Source: CAVSUR01 sp052143655 (GTDB lineage: Bacteria; Actinomycetota; Actinomycetes; Streptosporangiales; Streptosporangiaceae). Taken from it: a DNA stretch of 64,000 nucleotides. The stretch spans positions 1 through 64,000 of the forward strand of contig JBKQSL010000045.1 of the NCBI GenBank assembly GCA_052143655.1. The letters are read 5' to 3'. Positions within the stretch are counted from its first letter, which is position 1, and the number at the start of each line of letters is the position of its first letter. Position numbers and translations under genes: made by a program. Positions 50,447-59,178 of this stretch are shown in pieces. Under the pieces are notes generated by a model. It was not told the DNA's origin. It saw only the letters and a list, made by a program, of their open reading frames with translations, and searched no databases.

Positions 50447-51702
50447 CCCACCACGACACGCCGTACGAGCAGATCCTGCGCCGGGCGCTGCATGCGGCGG
50501 CGGACGGGGTCGAGCCGGAGGCCGACGGCCTGGAGCGAATCCGCGCCCGGCTGACCGTCCCGAGCCCGCTGCCGATCGCCTGGATGAGCGCGGCCCTCGC
50601 CGCCGTGTCCGCCGTCACGCTGGGCTGGCTGCAGGCGGCGTCGGAGCGGATGCCGGGCACGGCCGAATGGCTGCGGTCCGGCCCGCTGCACCGCGGCTGG
50701 ACCGCGGTCACCGCGCTGCCGTCCCGGCTCGGCCTGGCGCAGCGGCTGCCCATGGTCAGCGGCTGGCTGCACACGGCGGGCCAGGGCCTGCGGGCCGGCA
50801 CTGCCCGGCTGAACGAGGCTGCCGGCAGGCTGCCGGCCCCGAAGCTTCCGGCAGCGCTGCGCCCGGCCGCGAGCCAGGGCCGCCCTGTGCCCGGCGCCCG
50901 GCCCCGCCCGCAGGGCTGGCTGCGCACGGTCCCGGTGGTCGCCGTGGCCATCGTGATCGTGGGCATCGGCGCGCTCGCGCTCATCCGCCTGCCGCAGACC
51001 CTGTCCTCCGCGACCGGCGGCGGCCTCCCCGGGCTCAGCAACTCGGGCGGCAACGGGGGGCCAGCCGGCTCGGCGAACGGTACCGGCAAGCCGATCGCGG
51101 GCAGCCAGCAGTCCGGCAGTAGCCACTCCATCACCCCATTTATCTCGCGGCGGGCCGGCACGGCCATCTGCCCGCCCTCCGTGCCACCCATGTCGGGGGA
51201 CCACAGCACGAAGCCCTCGCCGGGCGCCACGGCGAGCACTTCACCGTCGGCGCCGCCCGCCAGCCCGTCGTCGTCGCCGACGGCCAGCGCGTCGCCGTCG
51301 CCGACGGCCAGCGCGTCGCCGTCGACCAGTGACTCGCCGTCGCCCTCGACGTCGCCGTCGGCCAGTGACTCACCGTCGCCGGGCACCTCGTCGCCCAGCT
51401 CCGGCGAGAACAGCAGTTCCCCGGCGGCGCCCGCCAGCGGCGCCCAGGCGAACGGCACGGTGACCGGCGCCCAGACGGCTGTGCACTTCCAGGCGCAGTC
51501 CCAGTCGGTCACGAAGTCCACCGGCAGCGCCGCCGCCAGGGCTGCCGGAGCGGACCAGACGCCGTGCTCGCTGAGCGCGCTGGGCTACCAGCCAGTGCAG
51601 CGCAGCAGCAGGACCGGGGCCGCAAGCCAGCCAGGCGGGACTAACGCCGGGACGGCCGCCGCCCTGGCGGACGTCGCCGACCGGCGCGGCCTGGTGGCCT
51701 GA
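50443..51702 (+). CDS. Membrane protein, candidate anti-sigma partner
   Basis: 419 residues. The N-terminal 60 residues (YEQILRRALHAAADGVEPEA) resemble the start of many SigE-operon products. A hydrophobic segment at ~45-60 may be a first span (LPIAWMSAALAAVSAVTLGW) and a clear one is VVAVAIVIVGIGALALI near residue 170. The outer region is Ser/Pro/Thr/Asp-rich with tandem repeats and ends with ALGYQPVQR. The overlap with the ECF sigma gene suggests control of its activity, but no zinc anti-sigma HxxxCxxC motif is present. Confidence 0.7.
   Translation: MTHHDTPYEQILRRALHAAADGVEPEADGLERIRARLTVPSPLPIAWMSAALAAVSAVTLGWLQAASERMPGTAEWLRSGPLHRGWTAVTALPSRLGLAQRLPMVSGWLHTAGQGLRAGTARLNEAAGRLPAPKLPAALRPAASQGRPVPGARPRPQGWLRTVPVVAVAIVIVGIGALALIRLPQTLSSATGGGLPGLSNSGGNGGPAGSANGTGKPIAGSQQSGSSHSITPFISRRAGTAICPPSVPPMSGDHSTKPSPGATASTSPSAPPASPSSSPTASASPSPTASASPSTSDSPSPSTSPSASDSPSPGTSSPSSGENSSSPAAPASGAQANGTVTGAQTAVHFQAQSQSVTKSTGSAAARAAGADQTPCSLSALGYQPVQRSSRTGAASQPGGTNAGTAAALADVADRRGLVA
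51274..51321. repeat. Two perfect 24-bp tandem units in the membrane-protein gene
   Basis: A 24-base unit beginning TCGCCGACGGCCAGCG occurs twice (51274-51297, 51298-51321), keeping the frame and encoding a Ser/Pro/Thr/Ala repeat in the outer region. Confidence 0.8.
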
Positions 51703-51721
51703 CCCGGCTGAGCCGGGCGGG

Positions 51722-52456
51722 CTAGGGCCAGCGGCCGCAGCGGCTGAGCACCAGGGCCGCGGCCACCGCGCCAGCGGACGAGGCGCGAAGCACGGCGGGC
51801 CCGAGCCGCGCGGATCCGGCCCCGGCAGCAGCGAGCGCGGCCGCCTCGGCCGGGCTGATGCCGCCCTCCGGGCCGACGATCAGCACGATGTCGCCGTCGG
51901 CGGGCAGCGCCGTGGCGGCGAGCGGCTGCGATGCGGCCGGGTCGAGCACCAGCGCCAGCCGGGCCGCCGCGACCCGGCTGGCCAGCGCGGCGGTGTCCAT
52001 CGCCTCGGTGACCTCGGGAAACCAGGACCGGCGCGACTGCTTGGCCGCCTCGCGTGCCGTCACCCGCCAGCGGCCGAGCGCCCGGTCCGCCCGCTCGGGC
52101 CGCCAGCGGGCCACGCATCTCTCGGCGGCCCACGGGATCAGCACGTCGACGCCGACCTCGGTCATGATCTCCACGGCCAGCTCACCGCGATCACCCTTGG
52201 GAATGCCCTGCACGACGACCAGCCGGGGCTGCGGTGGCGGCTGCACCCGCCGGGCCCTCACCGCGAGCTCCAGCGTGCCGGGCCGGGCGGCGGTGACGGT
52301 GCACTCGGCCAGCGTGCCCTGGCCATCGGTGAGGTCCACCCGCTCGCCCGCCGCGATCCGGCGCACCGTCGTCGCGTGCCGCCCCTCAGGCCCGGCCAGC
52401 ATGACGTGGTCGTGCGCCAGGCCGGAGCGGCCGGCGACGAAGACCGGCGGGATCAC
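51722..52456 (-). CDS. rsmE: 16S rRNA (uracil-1498-N3)-methyltransferase RsmE
   Basis: 244 residues. N-terminal PUA-like part (LEGRHATTVRRI-like: GPEGRHATTVRRIAAGERV), then a SPOUT knot with IVLIVGPEGGISPAE and ARLGPAVLRASSAGAV. It methylates U1498 of 16S rRNA. The order dnaJ-rsmE in the same strand direction is conserved. Confidence 0.93.
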   Translation of the reverse strand: MIPPVFVAGRSGLAHDHVMLAGPEGRHATTVRRIAAGERVDLTDGQGTLAECTVTAARPGTLELAVRARRVQPPPQPRLVVVQGIPKGDRGELAVEIMTEVGVDVLIPWAAERCVARWRPERADRALGRWRVTAREAAKQSRRSWFPEVTEAMDTAALASRVAAARLALVLDPAASQPLAATALPADGDIVLIVGPEGGISPAEAAALAAAGAGSARLGPAVLRASSAGAVAAALVLSRCGRWP

Positions 52457-52492
52457 GTCAGCCGCCCGGCAGCATCGGCCGCACAGGCCGGG

Positions 52493-53632
52493 TCAGCGGC
52501 CGTTGAAGGCGTCACGCAGCCGGGAGAAGAAGCCATGCTGCCCGGGCGCGAACCGGCCGGGGGGCGATTCCTCGCCGCGCAGCCGGGCCAGCTCGCGCAG
52601 CAGGCCCTCCTGCTCGGCGTCCAGCTTGCTCGGCGTCTCCACGGTCACGTGGATCATCAGGTCGCCCCGGCCCTGTGCGTTCAGGTGCGCCGTGCCCTGC
52701 CCGTACAGCGGGATCGCCTGCCCGGACTGGGTGCCCGGCCGGATGTCGATCTCGGCCGGGCCGTCGAGGGTCTGCACCTTCAGCGTGGCGCCGAGGGCCG
52801 CCGCCACCATCGGGATGGTGACCGTGCAGTGCAGGTCGTCACCCGCCCGCTCGAAGATCGGGTGCGGCCGCTGGATGATCTCCAGGAAAAGGTCGCCGGG
52901 CGGGCCGCCGCCCGGCCCGGTCTCGCCCTCGCCCGCCAGCTGGATGTGCGTGCCGTCCTCCACGCCCGCCGGGATCCGGACCTTGATCGTGCGCCGGGTG
53001 CGGACCCGGCCGTCCGCGTCGCACTCCGGGCACGGCCGCCGGATCACGGTGCCGTAGCCGCCGCAGCCCGGGCACGGCCGCGAGGTCATCACCTGGCCGA
53101 GGAACGAACGGGTGACCTGGTTCACCTCACCGCGTCCGTGGCAGACCTCGCAGGTCGTGGGGTGCGTGCCGGGCGCGGTGCCCTCGCCGGAGCAGGTCGG
53201 GCAGACCACCGCGGTGTCGATGGTCAGGTCCCGGGTGGTACCGAACGCGCATTCAGACAAGTCCAGCTCGACCCGGATGGTGGCGTTGCGGCCCCGGCGG
53301 GCCCGGCTGCGCGGCCCGCGGGCAGCGCCGCCACCGCCGAAGAACGCGTCCATGATGTCGCTGAACGGGAAGCCGGGCCCGAACCCGCCCGGCCCCGCAC
53401 TGGCGCCGCCGCGCGGCGCGAACGGGTCAGCGCCCAGGTCGTACATCTGCCGCTTCTCCGGATCGGAGAGCACCTCGTAGGCCTGGTTGATGTCCTTGAA
53501 CCGCTCCTGCGTCTGCGGGTCCGGGTTGACGTCAGGATGCAGTTCCCTGGCCAGCCGCCGGTACGCCTTCTTGATCTCGTCGGCGTCAGCATCCCGGCGG
53601 ACGCCGAGCGTCGCGTAGTAGTCGTTTGCCAC
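52493..53632 (-). CDS. dnaJ: Chaperone DnaJ
   Basis: 379 residues. J domain with the HPD motif (ARELHPDVNPD), Gly/Phe-rich linker, four Cys zinc repeats (CPTCSGEG, CEVCHGRG, CPGCGGYG, CPECDADG), and the C-terminal substrate domain. It delivers clients to DnaK. It is the second dnaJ type found beside hrcA in actinobacteria. The stop codon of hrcA lies nine bases upstream. Confidence 0.95.
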   Translation of the reverse strand: MANDYYATLGVRRDADADEIKKAYRRLARELHPDVNPDPQTQERFKDINQAYEVLSDPEKRQMYDLGADPFAPRGGASAGPGGFGPGFPFSDIMDAFFGGGGAARGPRSRARRGRNATIRVELDLSECAFGTTRDLTIDTAVVCPTCSGEGTAPGTHPTTCEVCHGRGEVNQVTRSFLGQVMTSRPCPGCGGYGTVIRRPCPECDADGRVRTRRTIKVRIPAGVEDGTHIQLAGEGETGPGGGPPGDLFLEIIQRPHPIFERAGDDLHCTVTIPMVAAALGATLKVQTLDGPAEIDIRPGTQSGQAIPLYGQGTAHLNAQGRGDLMIHVTVETPSKLDAEQEGLLRELARLRGEESPPGRFAPGQHGFFSRLRDAFNGR

Positions 53633-53640
53633 GCCGGTCC

Positions 53641-54654
53641 CTACTGTTCTGCCAGGATCTGGCCCACGTACCGTGCCACTGCGCGCACCGCTCCCATCGC
53701 CGTCGGGTAGTCCATCCGGGTCGGCCCGAGCACGCCGAGCTTGGCCAGCTGCTGGTCACCCGATCCGTACCCGGCGGCGACCAGCGACGTGCTGCGCAGT
53801 CCCTGAACCTCATTCTCCGCGCCGATCCGCACGGTCAGCGTGTCCTCGTCGGAGGATTCGCCGAGCAGCCGGATCAGCACCACCTGCTCCTCCAGCGCCT
53901 CCAGGACCTCGTGCATCCCGCGGGAGAAGTCGCCAGGGGCGAGGTTGGCTGCACCGCCGACGACGACCCGCTCCTCGTGCCGTTCGACCAGAGTCTCCAG
54001 GATTACGGAGAATATCGCCGCCGCATTGGCCCGCTCGCCCGGCATGACCCGTTCGGGCAGCTCGGCGACGACCGAGGCAACCTCAGTCAGCCTGCGCCCG
54101 TCGAGGCAGGCGTTGAGCACCGCGCGCAGCTGGGTGATCGACTCCTCGCCGATGCTGTCCGGCAGCTCGACCATCCGCTGCTCGACCCGCCCGGTGTCGG
54201 TGATCAGCACCAGCAGCAGCCGCCGGTCAGCCAGCGGCACCAGCTCAACGTGCCGGACCGACGACCTGGTCAGCGACGGGTACTGGACCATCGCCACCTG
54301 CCTGGTCAGCTGAGCTAGCAGCCGCACCGTCCGCAGGACCACGTCGTCGAGGTCATAGGCCCCGGCCAGGAAGGTCTCCACCGCGCGCCGCTCGGCCGGG
54401 GTGAACGGCTTGATGCCCGACAGCCGGTCGACGAACAGCCGGTACCCCTTGTCCGTCGGAACCCGCCCGGCGCTGGTGTGCGGCTGGACAATGTAGCCCT
54501 GCTCTTCGAGCACGGCCATGTCGTTGCGGATGGTGGCCGGAGAGACGTCCAGGCTGTGCCGGTCCACGAGGGCTTTCGAGCCGACCGGCTCATGCGAGGA
54601 CACGTAGTCCTGCACGATGGCGCGCAAGACCGCTAGCTTCCTGTCGTCAAGCAC
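53641..54654 (-). CDS. hrcA: Heat-inducible transcription repressor HrcA
   Basis: 337 residues. The start at GTG 54654 (MLDDRKLAVLRA) was chosen for the GGGAGGGGG upstream. An upstream GTG at 54675 lies in the CIRCE element. The winged helix (VSSHEPVGSKALVDRH, LDVSPATIRNDMAVLEEQGY) recognises CIRCE; a dimerisation region follows. It represses hrcA-dnaJ (and groE) operons. The CIRCE at 54670-54694 shows autoregulation. Confidence 0.95.
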   Translation of the reverse strand: MLDDRKLAVLRAIVQDYVSSHEPVGSKALVDRHSLDVSPATIRNDMAVLEEQGYIVQPHTSAGRVPTDKGYRLFVDRLSGIKPFTPAERRAVETFLAGAYDLDDVVLRTVRLLAQLTRQVAMVQYPSLTRSSVRHVELVPLADRRLLLVLITDTGRVEQRMVELPDSIGEESITQLRAVLNACLDGRRLTEVASVVAELPERVMPGERANAAAIFSVILETLVERHEERVVVGGAANLAPGDFSRGMHEVLEALEEQVVLIRLLGESSDEDTLTVRIGAENEVQGLRSTSLVAAGYGSGDQQLAKLGVLGPTRMDYPTAMGAVRAVARYVGQILAEQ

Positions 54655-54669
54655 GCGCAACCCCCTCCC

Positions 54670-54694
54670 TGGCACTCACATCTCTAGAGTGCCA
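54670..54694 (-). promoter_or_regulatory. CIRCE operator of hrcA
   Basis: TGGCACTC (54670-54677), nine bases, GAGTGCCA (54687-54694): a perfect inverted repeat matching the CIRCE consensus. It lies 16 bases before the chosen hrcA start codon. Confidence 0.92.
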
Positions 54695-54800
54695 AGTCTA
54701 TGGGGCGAATGACGCTGGCGGCACGCCCGTGCGCCAGTGCCGATTAGGCAGCCGGGGTCATACCGTTTTAGCGTGGATTCATCAGCCGTATAGACGAGGG

Positions 54801-55487
54801 ATGATGACGAGTTATCCATCGCAGCCGACGCCGGGTCAGCCGACCACGGCCGCGCAGGCCGCCCTGGAGGGTGACCAGGCGGCCGGGAGCTGGCCGCTGG
54901 CATCGGTGCCGGATGACTGGCCAGATGGCGGGCCTGCCCCGCACCGGCCCGCGGCCGGCCCCGCGCCATTCCTGCATCCCGATCCCGTCACCGGCCCGCA
55001 GCCGGTCGCTGGCCTGCAGCCGGTCACCGGGCCGCACCTGGTCCAGGCGGTCGGCGCGGCGGGCCCGCCGGCCCCGGACGGATCCGGCCGGCCTGATCCG
55101 GGCGCGGCGGCCGGGACCGGCGGGCGGCTGCCCGCGGCCGAGGCGGACTGCCGCTGGGCGATGCTCAGCTACCTGGGCATCCCGTTCTTCAGCTTCGTGC
55201 CGCCGCTGGCTGTGTACCTGATCAGGCTGCGCACGCCGTTCAGCCGCCGGCATGCGGCCCAGGCGCTGAACCTGGCCATCACCATCCTGCTCTACAACCT
55301 GTCGGCCGTGATCATCGGCGGCGTGCTGGCGCTGGACGCGCTGCGGACCGCGCTGCTGATCGTGACGCCGGTCACGGCGGCCCTGTGGCTGGTGGCGCTG
55401 GCCTACCTGGCGCGCTGCGCCCTGGACGCCGGCCGCGGCGAGTTCCGCCCGATCCCGGCCTGGCTCTGCGCCACGCTCGTGCACTGA
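54801..55487 (+). CDS. DUF4870-type membrane protein
   Basis: 228 residues. A long Pro/Gly/Ala-rich cytoplasmic N-terminus of about 115 residues precedes WAMLSYLGIPFFSFVPPLAVY, then RRHAAQALNLAITILLYNLS and a third helix near IVTPVTAALWLVALAY. The motif FSRRHAAQALN is the DUF4870 signature. Either ATG 54801 or 54804 could be the start; GAGGG lies directly before. It is divergent from hrcA. Confidence 0.8.
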   Translation: MMTSYPSQPTPGQPTTAAQAALEGDQAAGSWPLASVPDDWPDGGPAPHRPAAGPAPFLHPDPVTGPQPVAGLQPVTGPHLVQAVGAAGPPAPDGSGRPDPGAAAGTGGRLPAAEADCRWAMLSYLGIPFFSFVPPLAVYLIRLRTPFSRRHAAQALNLAITILLYNLSAVIIGGVLALDALRTALLIVTPVTAALWLVALAYLARCALDAGRGEFRPIPAWLCATLVH

Positions 55488-55517
55488 CCGCTCGCGCAGT
55501 GACGGTGGCTGGCTGGC

Positions 55518-56738
55518 CTAGTCAGTCAGGCCGCGGATCACCGCGTCGGCCAGCAGGCGGCCGCGGCCGGTCAGCACCACCCGGCCGGCATCGAGCGCGG
55601 CCGGATCAGCCAGGCCGTCAGCAGCGGCGGCCGCGGCCGCGGCCCGGCGCGCCGGGGCCAGCTCGGTCACCGGACAGCCGGCGGCGAGCCGGGTGCGCAG
55701 CATGATCTGCTCGGTCCGGCGCTCGCCGGCGGTGAGGATCTCCCGTCCCTGCCCAGGGCTGGCGCCCGCCGCCAGCCGCTGCGCGTAGGCGGCCGGATGC
55801 CGCACGTTCCACCAGCGGGTCCCGCCGACGTGACTGTGCGCCCCCGGGCCCACTCCCCACCAGTCGCCGCCGGTCCAGTACAGCAGGTTGAGCCGGCACT
55901 GCGCGCTTGGCGAGGCGGCCCAGTTGGACAGCTCGTACCAGCGCAGGCCCCGGCGGGACAGCAGGTCGTCGGCAGCGAGGTAGCGGTCGGCCATCGCGTC
56001 GTCGTCCGGGGGCGGCAGCTCGCCGCGCCGGATCCGCGCCGCCAGCCGGGTGCCGTCCTCGACGATGAGCGCGTAGGCCGAGATATGGTCCGGGCCGGCG
56101 TCGGCCGCGGCCTGCACCGATTCCAGCCAGTCCTGGTCGCTCTCCCCCGGCGTGCCGTAGATGAGGTCCAGGCTGACGTGCTCGAACCCGGCCGCGCGGG
56201 CCCAGCCGGCGCAGGCCTGCGACCGTCCTGGCTGATGCACCCGGTCCAGCACGGCGAGCACGTGCGGGACGGCGCTCTGCATGCCCAGCGAGATCCGGGT
56301 GAACCCGGCGGCGCGCAGCTGCTCCAGGCTGGCTGGCGTCACGGTTTCCGGGTTCGCCTCCGCGGTCACCTCGGCGTCCGGGGGCAGGCCGAACTCGGCG
56401 TCGATGACAGTCAGGATCGCGCCCAGGTCAGCGGGCGGCAGCAGGGTCGGCGTGCCGCCGCCGAAGAACACCGCGCTGACCGGCAGGTCCGCGCCGCCCA
56501 GCACCCGGCGGGCCAGCCGGATTTCCGCGATGGCCTGAGCCGGGTAGGCGGCGCGGGAGACGCCCGGGCCGAGTTCGGCGGCGGTATAGGTGTTGAAGTC
56601 GCAGTAACCGCACCGCGTCGTGCAGAACGGCACGTGCACGTACATCCCGAATGGCCGGCTGCCCAGGCCCGCCAGCGCGCTGCCGGGCAGCTGCCCGTCC
56701 GCGGGGACCGGAGTTCCCGGTGGCGGGAGGTTAGGCAC
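55518..56738 (-). CDS. hemW: Radical-SAM heme chaperone HemW
   Basis: 406 residues. The cluster motif is C39-x3-C43-x2-C46 (FCTTRCGYC). FGGGTPTLLPPADL and SLGMQSAVPHVLAVLDRVH are typical family motifs, and the HemN_C domain closes it. HemW inserts heme rather than oxidising coproporphyrinogen. It sits between the DUF4870 and MOSC genes. Confidence 0.93.
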   Translation of the reverse strand: MPNLPPPGTPVPADGQLPGSALAGLGSRPFGMYVHVPFCTTRCGYCDFNTYTAAELGPGVSRAAYPAQAIAEIRLARRVLGGADLPVSAVFFGGGTPTLLPPADLGAILTVIDAEFGLPPDAEVTAEANPETVTPASLEQLRAAGFTRISLGMQSAVPHVLAVLDRVHQPGRSQACAGWARAAGFEHVSLDLIYGTPGESDQDWLESVQAAADAGPDHISAYALIVEDGTRLAARIRRGELPPPDDDAMADRYLAADDLLSRRGLRWYELSNWAASPSAQCRLNLLYWTGGDWWGVGPGAHSHVGGTRWWNVRHPAAYAQRLAAGASPGQGREILTAGERRTEQIMLRTRLAAGCPVTELAPARRAAAAAAAADGLADPAALDAGRVVLTGRGRLLADAVIRGLTD

Positions 56739-56773
56739 TGCGCTGCGCCGCTGCGGAACCGGCCGGGCGCAGC

Positions 56774-57465
56774 TCAGGCACTGGCCTGGCGCAGGACCCG
56801 CGCGCCGATCGCGTCCCAGCCGGCGCCGCGGCCGTCCACTGCCAGCAGCTTGCGCATCAGGCTGGCGTCGCCGTAGAAGGCCCGCATCGACTCGGCCACG
56901 CTGACCCGGCTGTCCGGGCGGCGCAGCAGCGTGACCGCATCCCCGGCACCGACCCCGCCCTCGGTCAGCACGCGCAGGTAGGCCCCGGGACGGCCGGCGT
57001 CGGCGAACCGCCGCACCCAGCGTGACTCACCGAGCCACGTGGCGAACGTGACGCACGGGATACGCGCGGCGGTGACCTGCACGACCGCCGTGCCCAGCTG
57101 CCAGACGTCGCCGATCATGGCGTTGCTGACGTCGATCCCGCTGGTCGTGACGTTCTCGCCGAACAGGCCGTCTCGCGGCCCAGCTGCCCGGCCCACCAGT
57201 CCAGGTCCTCCCGGGCGTAGACGTAGACCGCCTGCTCGCGCCCGCCGTGGTTGTCGGTATCGGCGCACTCGTCCCCGGCCAGCCCGAGCCAGCCGAGCCG
57301 GACCTGGCCCGCCGCCGACCGCTTGTCGATCGCGCTGCGGCCCATCCGGCCGCCGATCGGCTGGTCGGTGATCACGCCGGTGTTCACGGAGAGCACTCGC
57401 CCGCTGATCCCCGGCGCCTGGTGCGCCCCGGTCTTGTGTTCGTCCGCCGCGAGCCTGCCTGCCAT
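56774..57465 (-). pseudogene. Frameshifted MOSC-domain protein
   Basis: From the ATG at 57465 the first frame reads MAGRLAADEHKTG, then GRVLSVNTGVITDQPIGG and LGLAGDECADTDNHGG, DLDWWAGQLG. Near 57175 the frame is lost, while another frame goes on with DGLFGENVTTSGIDVSNAMI, GTAVVQVTAARIPCVTFATW. Joined, they give a standard MOSC protein of ~230 residues with the expected Cys in RIPCVTF. MOSC proteins handle sulfur bound to molybdenum cofactor. Real decay or an assembly indel cannot be separated here. Confidence 0.75.
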
Positions 57466-57716
57466 GAGCCGCAGGTTATCCGACAGGCCCGGGAACAGCC
57501 TATTCAATTCCCGGCGGCCAGCTCGGGCCGGCCAGCCAGCCGGCGGATGCGGCCGATCCGGCTTACGGCCGATCCCGGGCGCGCGCGGTGGCGTTACCCT
57601 GGAAGCAGAGGCGGCAGAGCGGGCCGCTGGACGGCCCGCAGCCGGAGCAGGCTGGCGGCCCGCGAGCGGCGCAGGATCGGCGAGCGGGGGCACGGCGATA
57701 TGGCGGGGCGGACGAG

Positions 57717-58247
57717 ATGACGGCAGGCGGCTACGGCCAGGCGCAAGCGGCAGGCGGTCACGGTCAGCTGCGCCCCATGCCCGGACCAGGCCCGCTGCGC
57801 CCGCCGGGCGGGGGCCAGATGCGGGCCTCCGATCAGGACCGGGACGCCACTGCCAGCATCCTGCAGACCGCGTTCGCCGAAGGCAGGCTGAGCCAGGACG
57901 AATACGAGGACCGGGTTGGCCGCGCGCTGACGGCGCGGACCTTCGCCGAACTGGACGCGCTGACAGCCGACCTGCCGGGGCGGCGGCCGTTCGGGCCCGC
58001 CGCACCGCGGCACACCAACCAGCTGGCCGTCGCGTCGCTGATCTGCGGGGCGGCGCAGCCGTTCACCGGGATGCTGACCACGATCCCGGCCATCGTCCTC
58101 GGCCATATCGCCCGGCATCAGATCCGCCGCACCGGCGAGGACGGCGCCGGCCTGGCCACCTGCGGACTGGCTCTGGGCTGGGCCGGGGTGGCCATACCGC
58201 TGCTGGCCCTGCTGGTGTTCTTCCTGGTCGTGGTGCGCCTGTTCTAG
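57717..58247 (+). CDS. DUF1707 and DUF4190 membrane protein
   Basis: 176 residues from ATG 57717. The segment RASDQDRDATASILQTAFAE plus GRLSQDEYEDRV is the DUF1707 (SHOCT-like) domain. Two hydrophobic segments follow (FTGMLTTIPAIVLGHIARHQ; GLALGWAGVAIPLLALLVFF) in DUF4190 style. The N-terminal 35 residues are Gly/Gln-rich. Such proteins are abundant in actinobacteria with unknown role. It is divergent from the MOSC gene and in the same direction as the next DUF4190 gene. Confidence 0.75.
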   Translation: MTAGGYGQAQAAGGHGQLRPMPGPGPLRPPGGGQMRASDQDRDATASILQTAFAEGRLSQDEYEDRVGRALTARTFAELDALTADLPGRRPFGPAAPRHTNQLAVASLICGAAQPFTGMLTTIPAIVLGHIARHQIRRTGEDGAGLATCGLALGWAGVAIPLLALLVFFLVVVRLF

Positions 58248-58506
58248 CCAGCCAGACGGTCCCTGCTCCCGCTAGCCGGGTACCCTGCGCCGGCCGGGGA
58301 CGCCCGGGCCAGGCCCGCGCCCGCCCGGTTGCGGCGAAGGATGCACGCGCCGGGCAGCGATCGGGCAAGCTCGCCGGGAGAATAGGACATGGATAAGCGG
58401 CGACAGCCGGGGACTAAGGCGGCTCAGCCGCGGTAGCTGTGCAGTCGGCGAGCACCGGGCGGGCCGGACCGGGACACGCCAACCGCACCACACTGAAGGA
58501 TCAGGT

Positions 58507-59178
58507 ATGAACTCAGATAACGGCGAGGACCGAGACACGTCCGGCCAGCCGGGTCAGCCAGGAGAGCCGACCCAGCCAGGCCAGGAAGGCGCCTCCGGGC
58601 AGCCGGGCGAAGGCGCACCCGCCCAGCCGGGCGGGTTCGGGCAGCCGGGCCAGTACCCGCAATACGGCCAGCAGCCCGGCCAGGAAGGCGCGTACGGCCA
58701 GCCAGGTCAGTACGGGCAGCAGCCCGGCCAGGAGAGCCAGTACGGGCAGCCTGGCCCGTACGGGGCGCCAGGCCAGTACCCGCAGTGGGGCCAGGGCCAG
58801 CCCGGCCAGTACCCGCCGGCCGGCCAGTACCCGCCAGGCCAGCAGTACGGCCAGTACCCGCAGTACGGGCCGCAGGGGCAGTATCCGCAGCAGTACGGCC
58901 CGTACGGGCCCTACGCCTACGGGCCGCGGCAGGGCGGCACTAACGGCCTGGCCATCGCCTCGCTCATCCTGGGGCTCGCCCAGATCCTGGTGTGGTTCAT
59001 CGCCGGCATCCCGGCGATCATCCTCGGCGCGATCGCGCTGCGGCAGATCCGCGAGCGGGGGCAGGCCGGCCGCGGCATGGCGATCACCGGCATCGTCCTC
59101 GGCAGCCTGGGCCTGGTTGTACTGCTCTTGCTGATCGTCGTCGGCGTCGCCAATTCCGGCAGCTCAGCCGGGCGCTAG
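58507..59178 (+). CDS. DUF4190 protein with long Gly-Gln-Pro-Tyr repeat region
   Basis: 223 residues. Residues ~1-135 are repeats of GQPGQ, GQYPQYG and PGQEG, a low-complexity region rich in Gln, Tyr and Pro that could phase separate or bind partners. Two membrane helices follow (LAIASLILGLAQILVWFIAG; IVLGSLGLVVLLLLIVVGV) around the DUF4190 motif ALRQIRERGQAGRGMAI. Its stop overlaps the convergent lepA stop by four bases. Confidence 0.85.
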   Translation: MNSDNGEDRDTSGQPGQPGEPTQPGQEGASGQPGEGAPAQPGGFGQPGQYPQYGQQPGQEGAYGQPGQYGQQPGQESQYGQPGPYGAPGQYPQWGQGQPGQYPPAGQYPPGQQYGQYPQYGPQGQYPQQYGPYGPYAYGPRQGGTNGLAIASLILGLAQILVWFIAGIPAIILGAIALRQIRERGQAGRGMAITGIVLGSLGLVVLLLLIVVGVANSGSSAGR

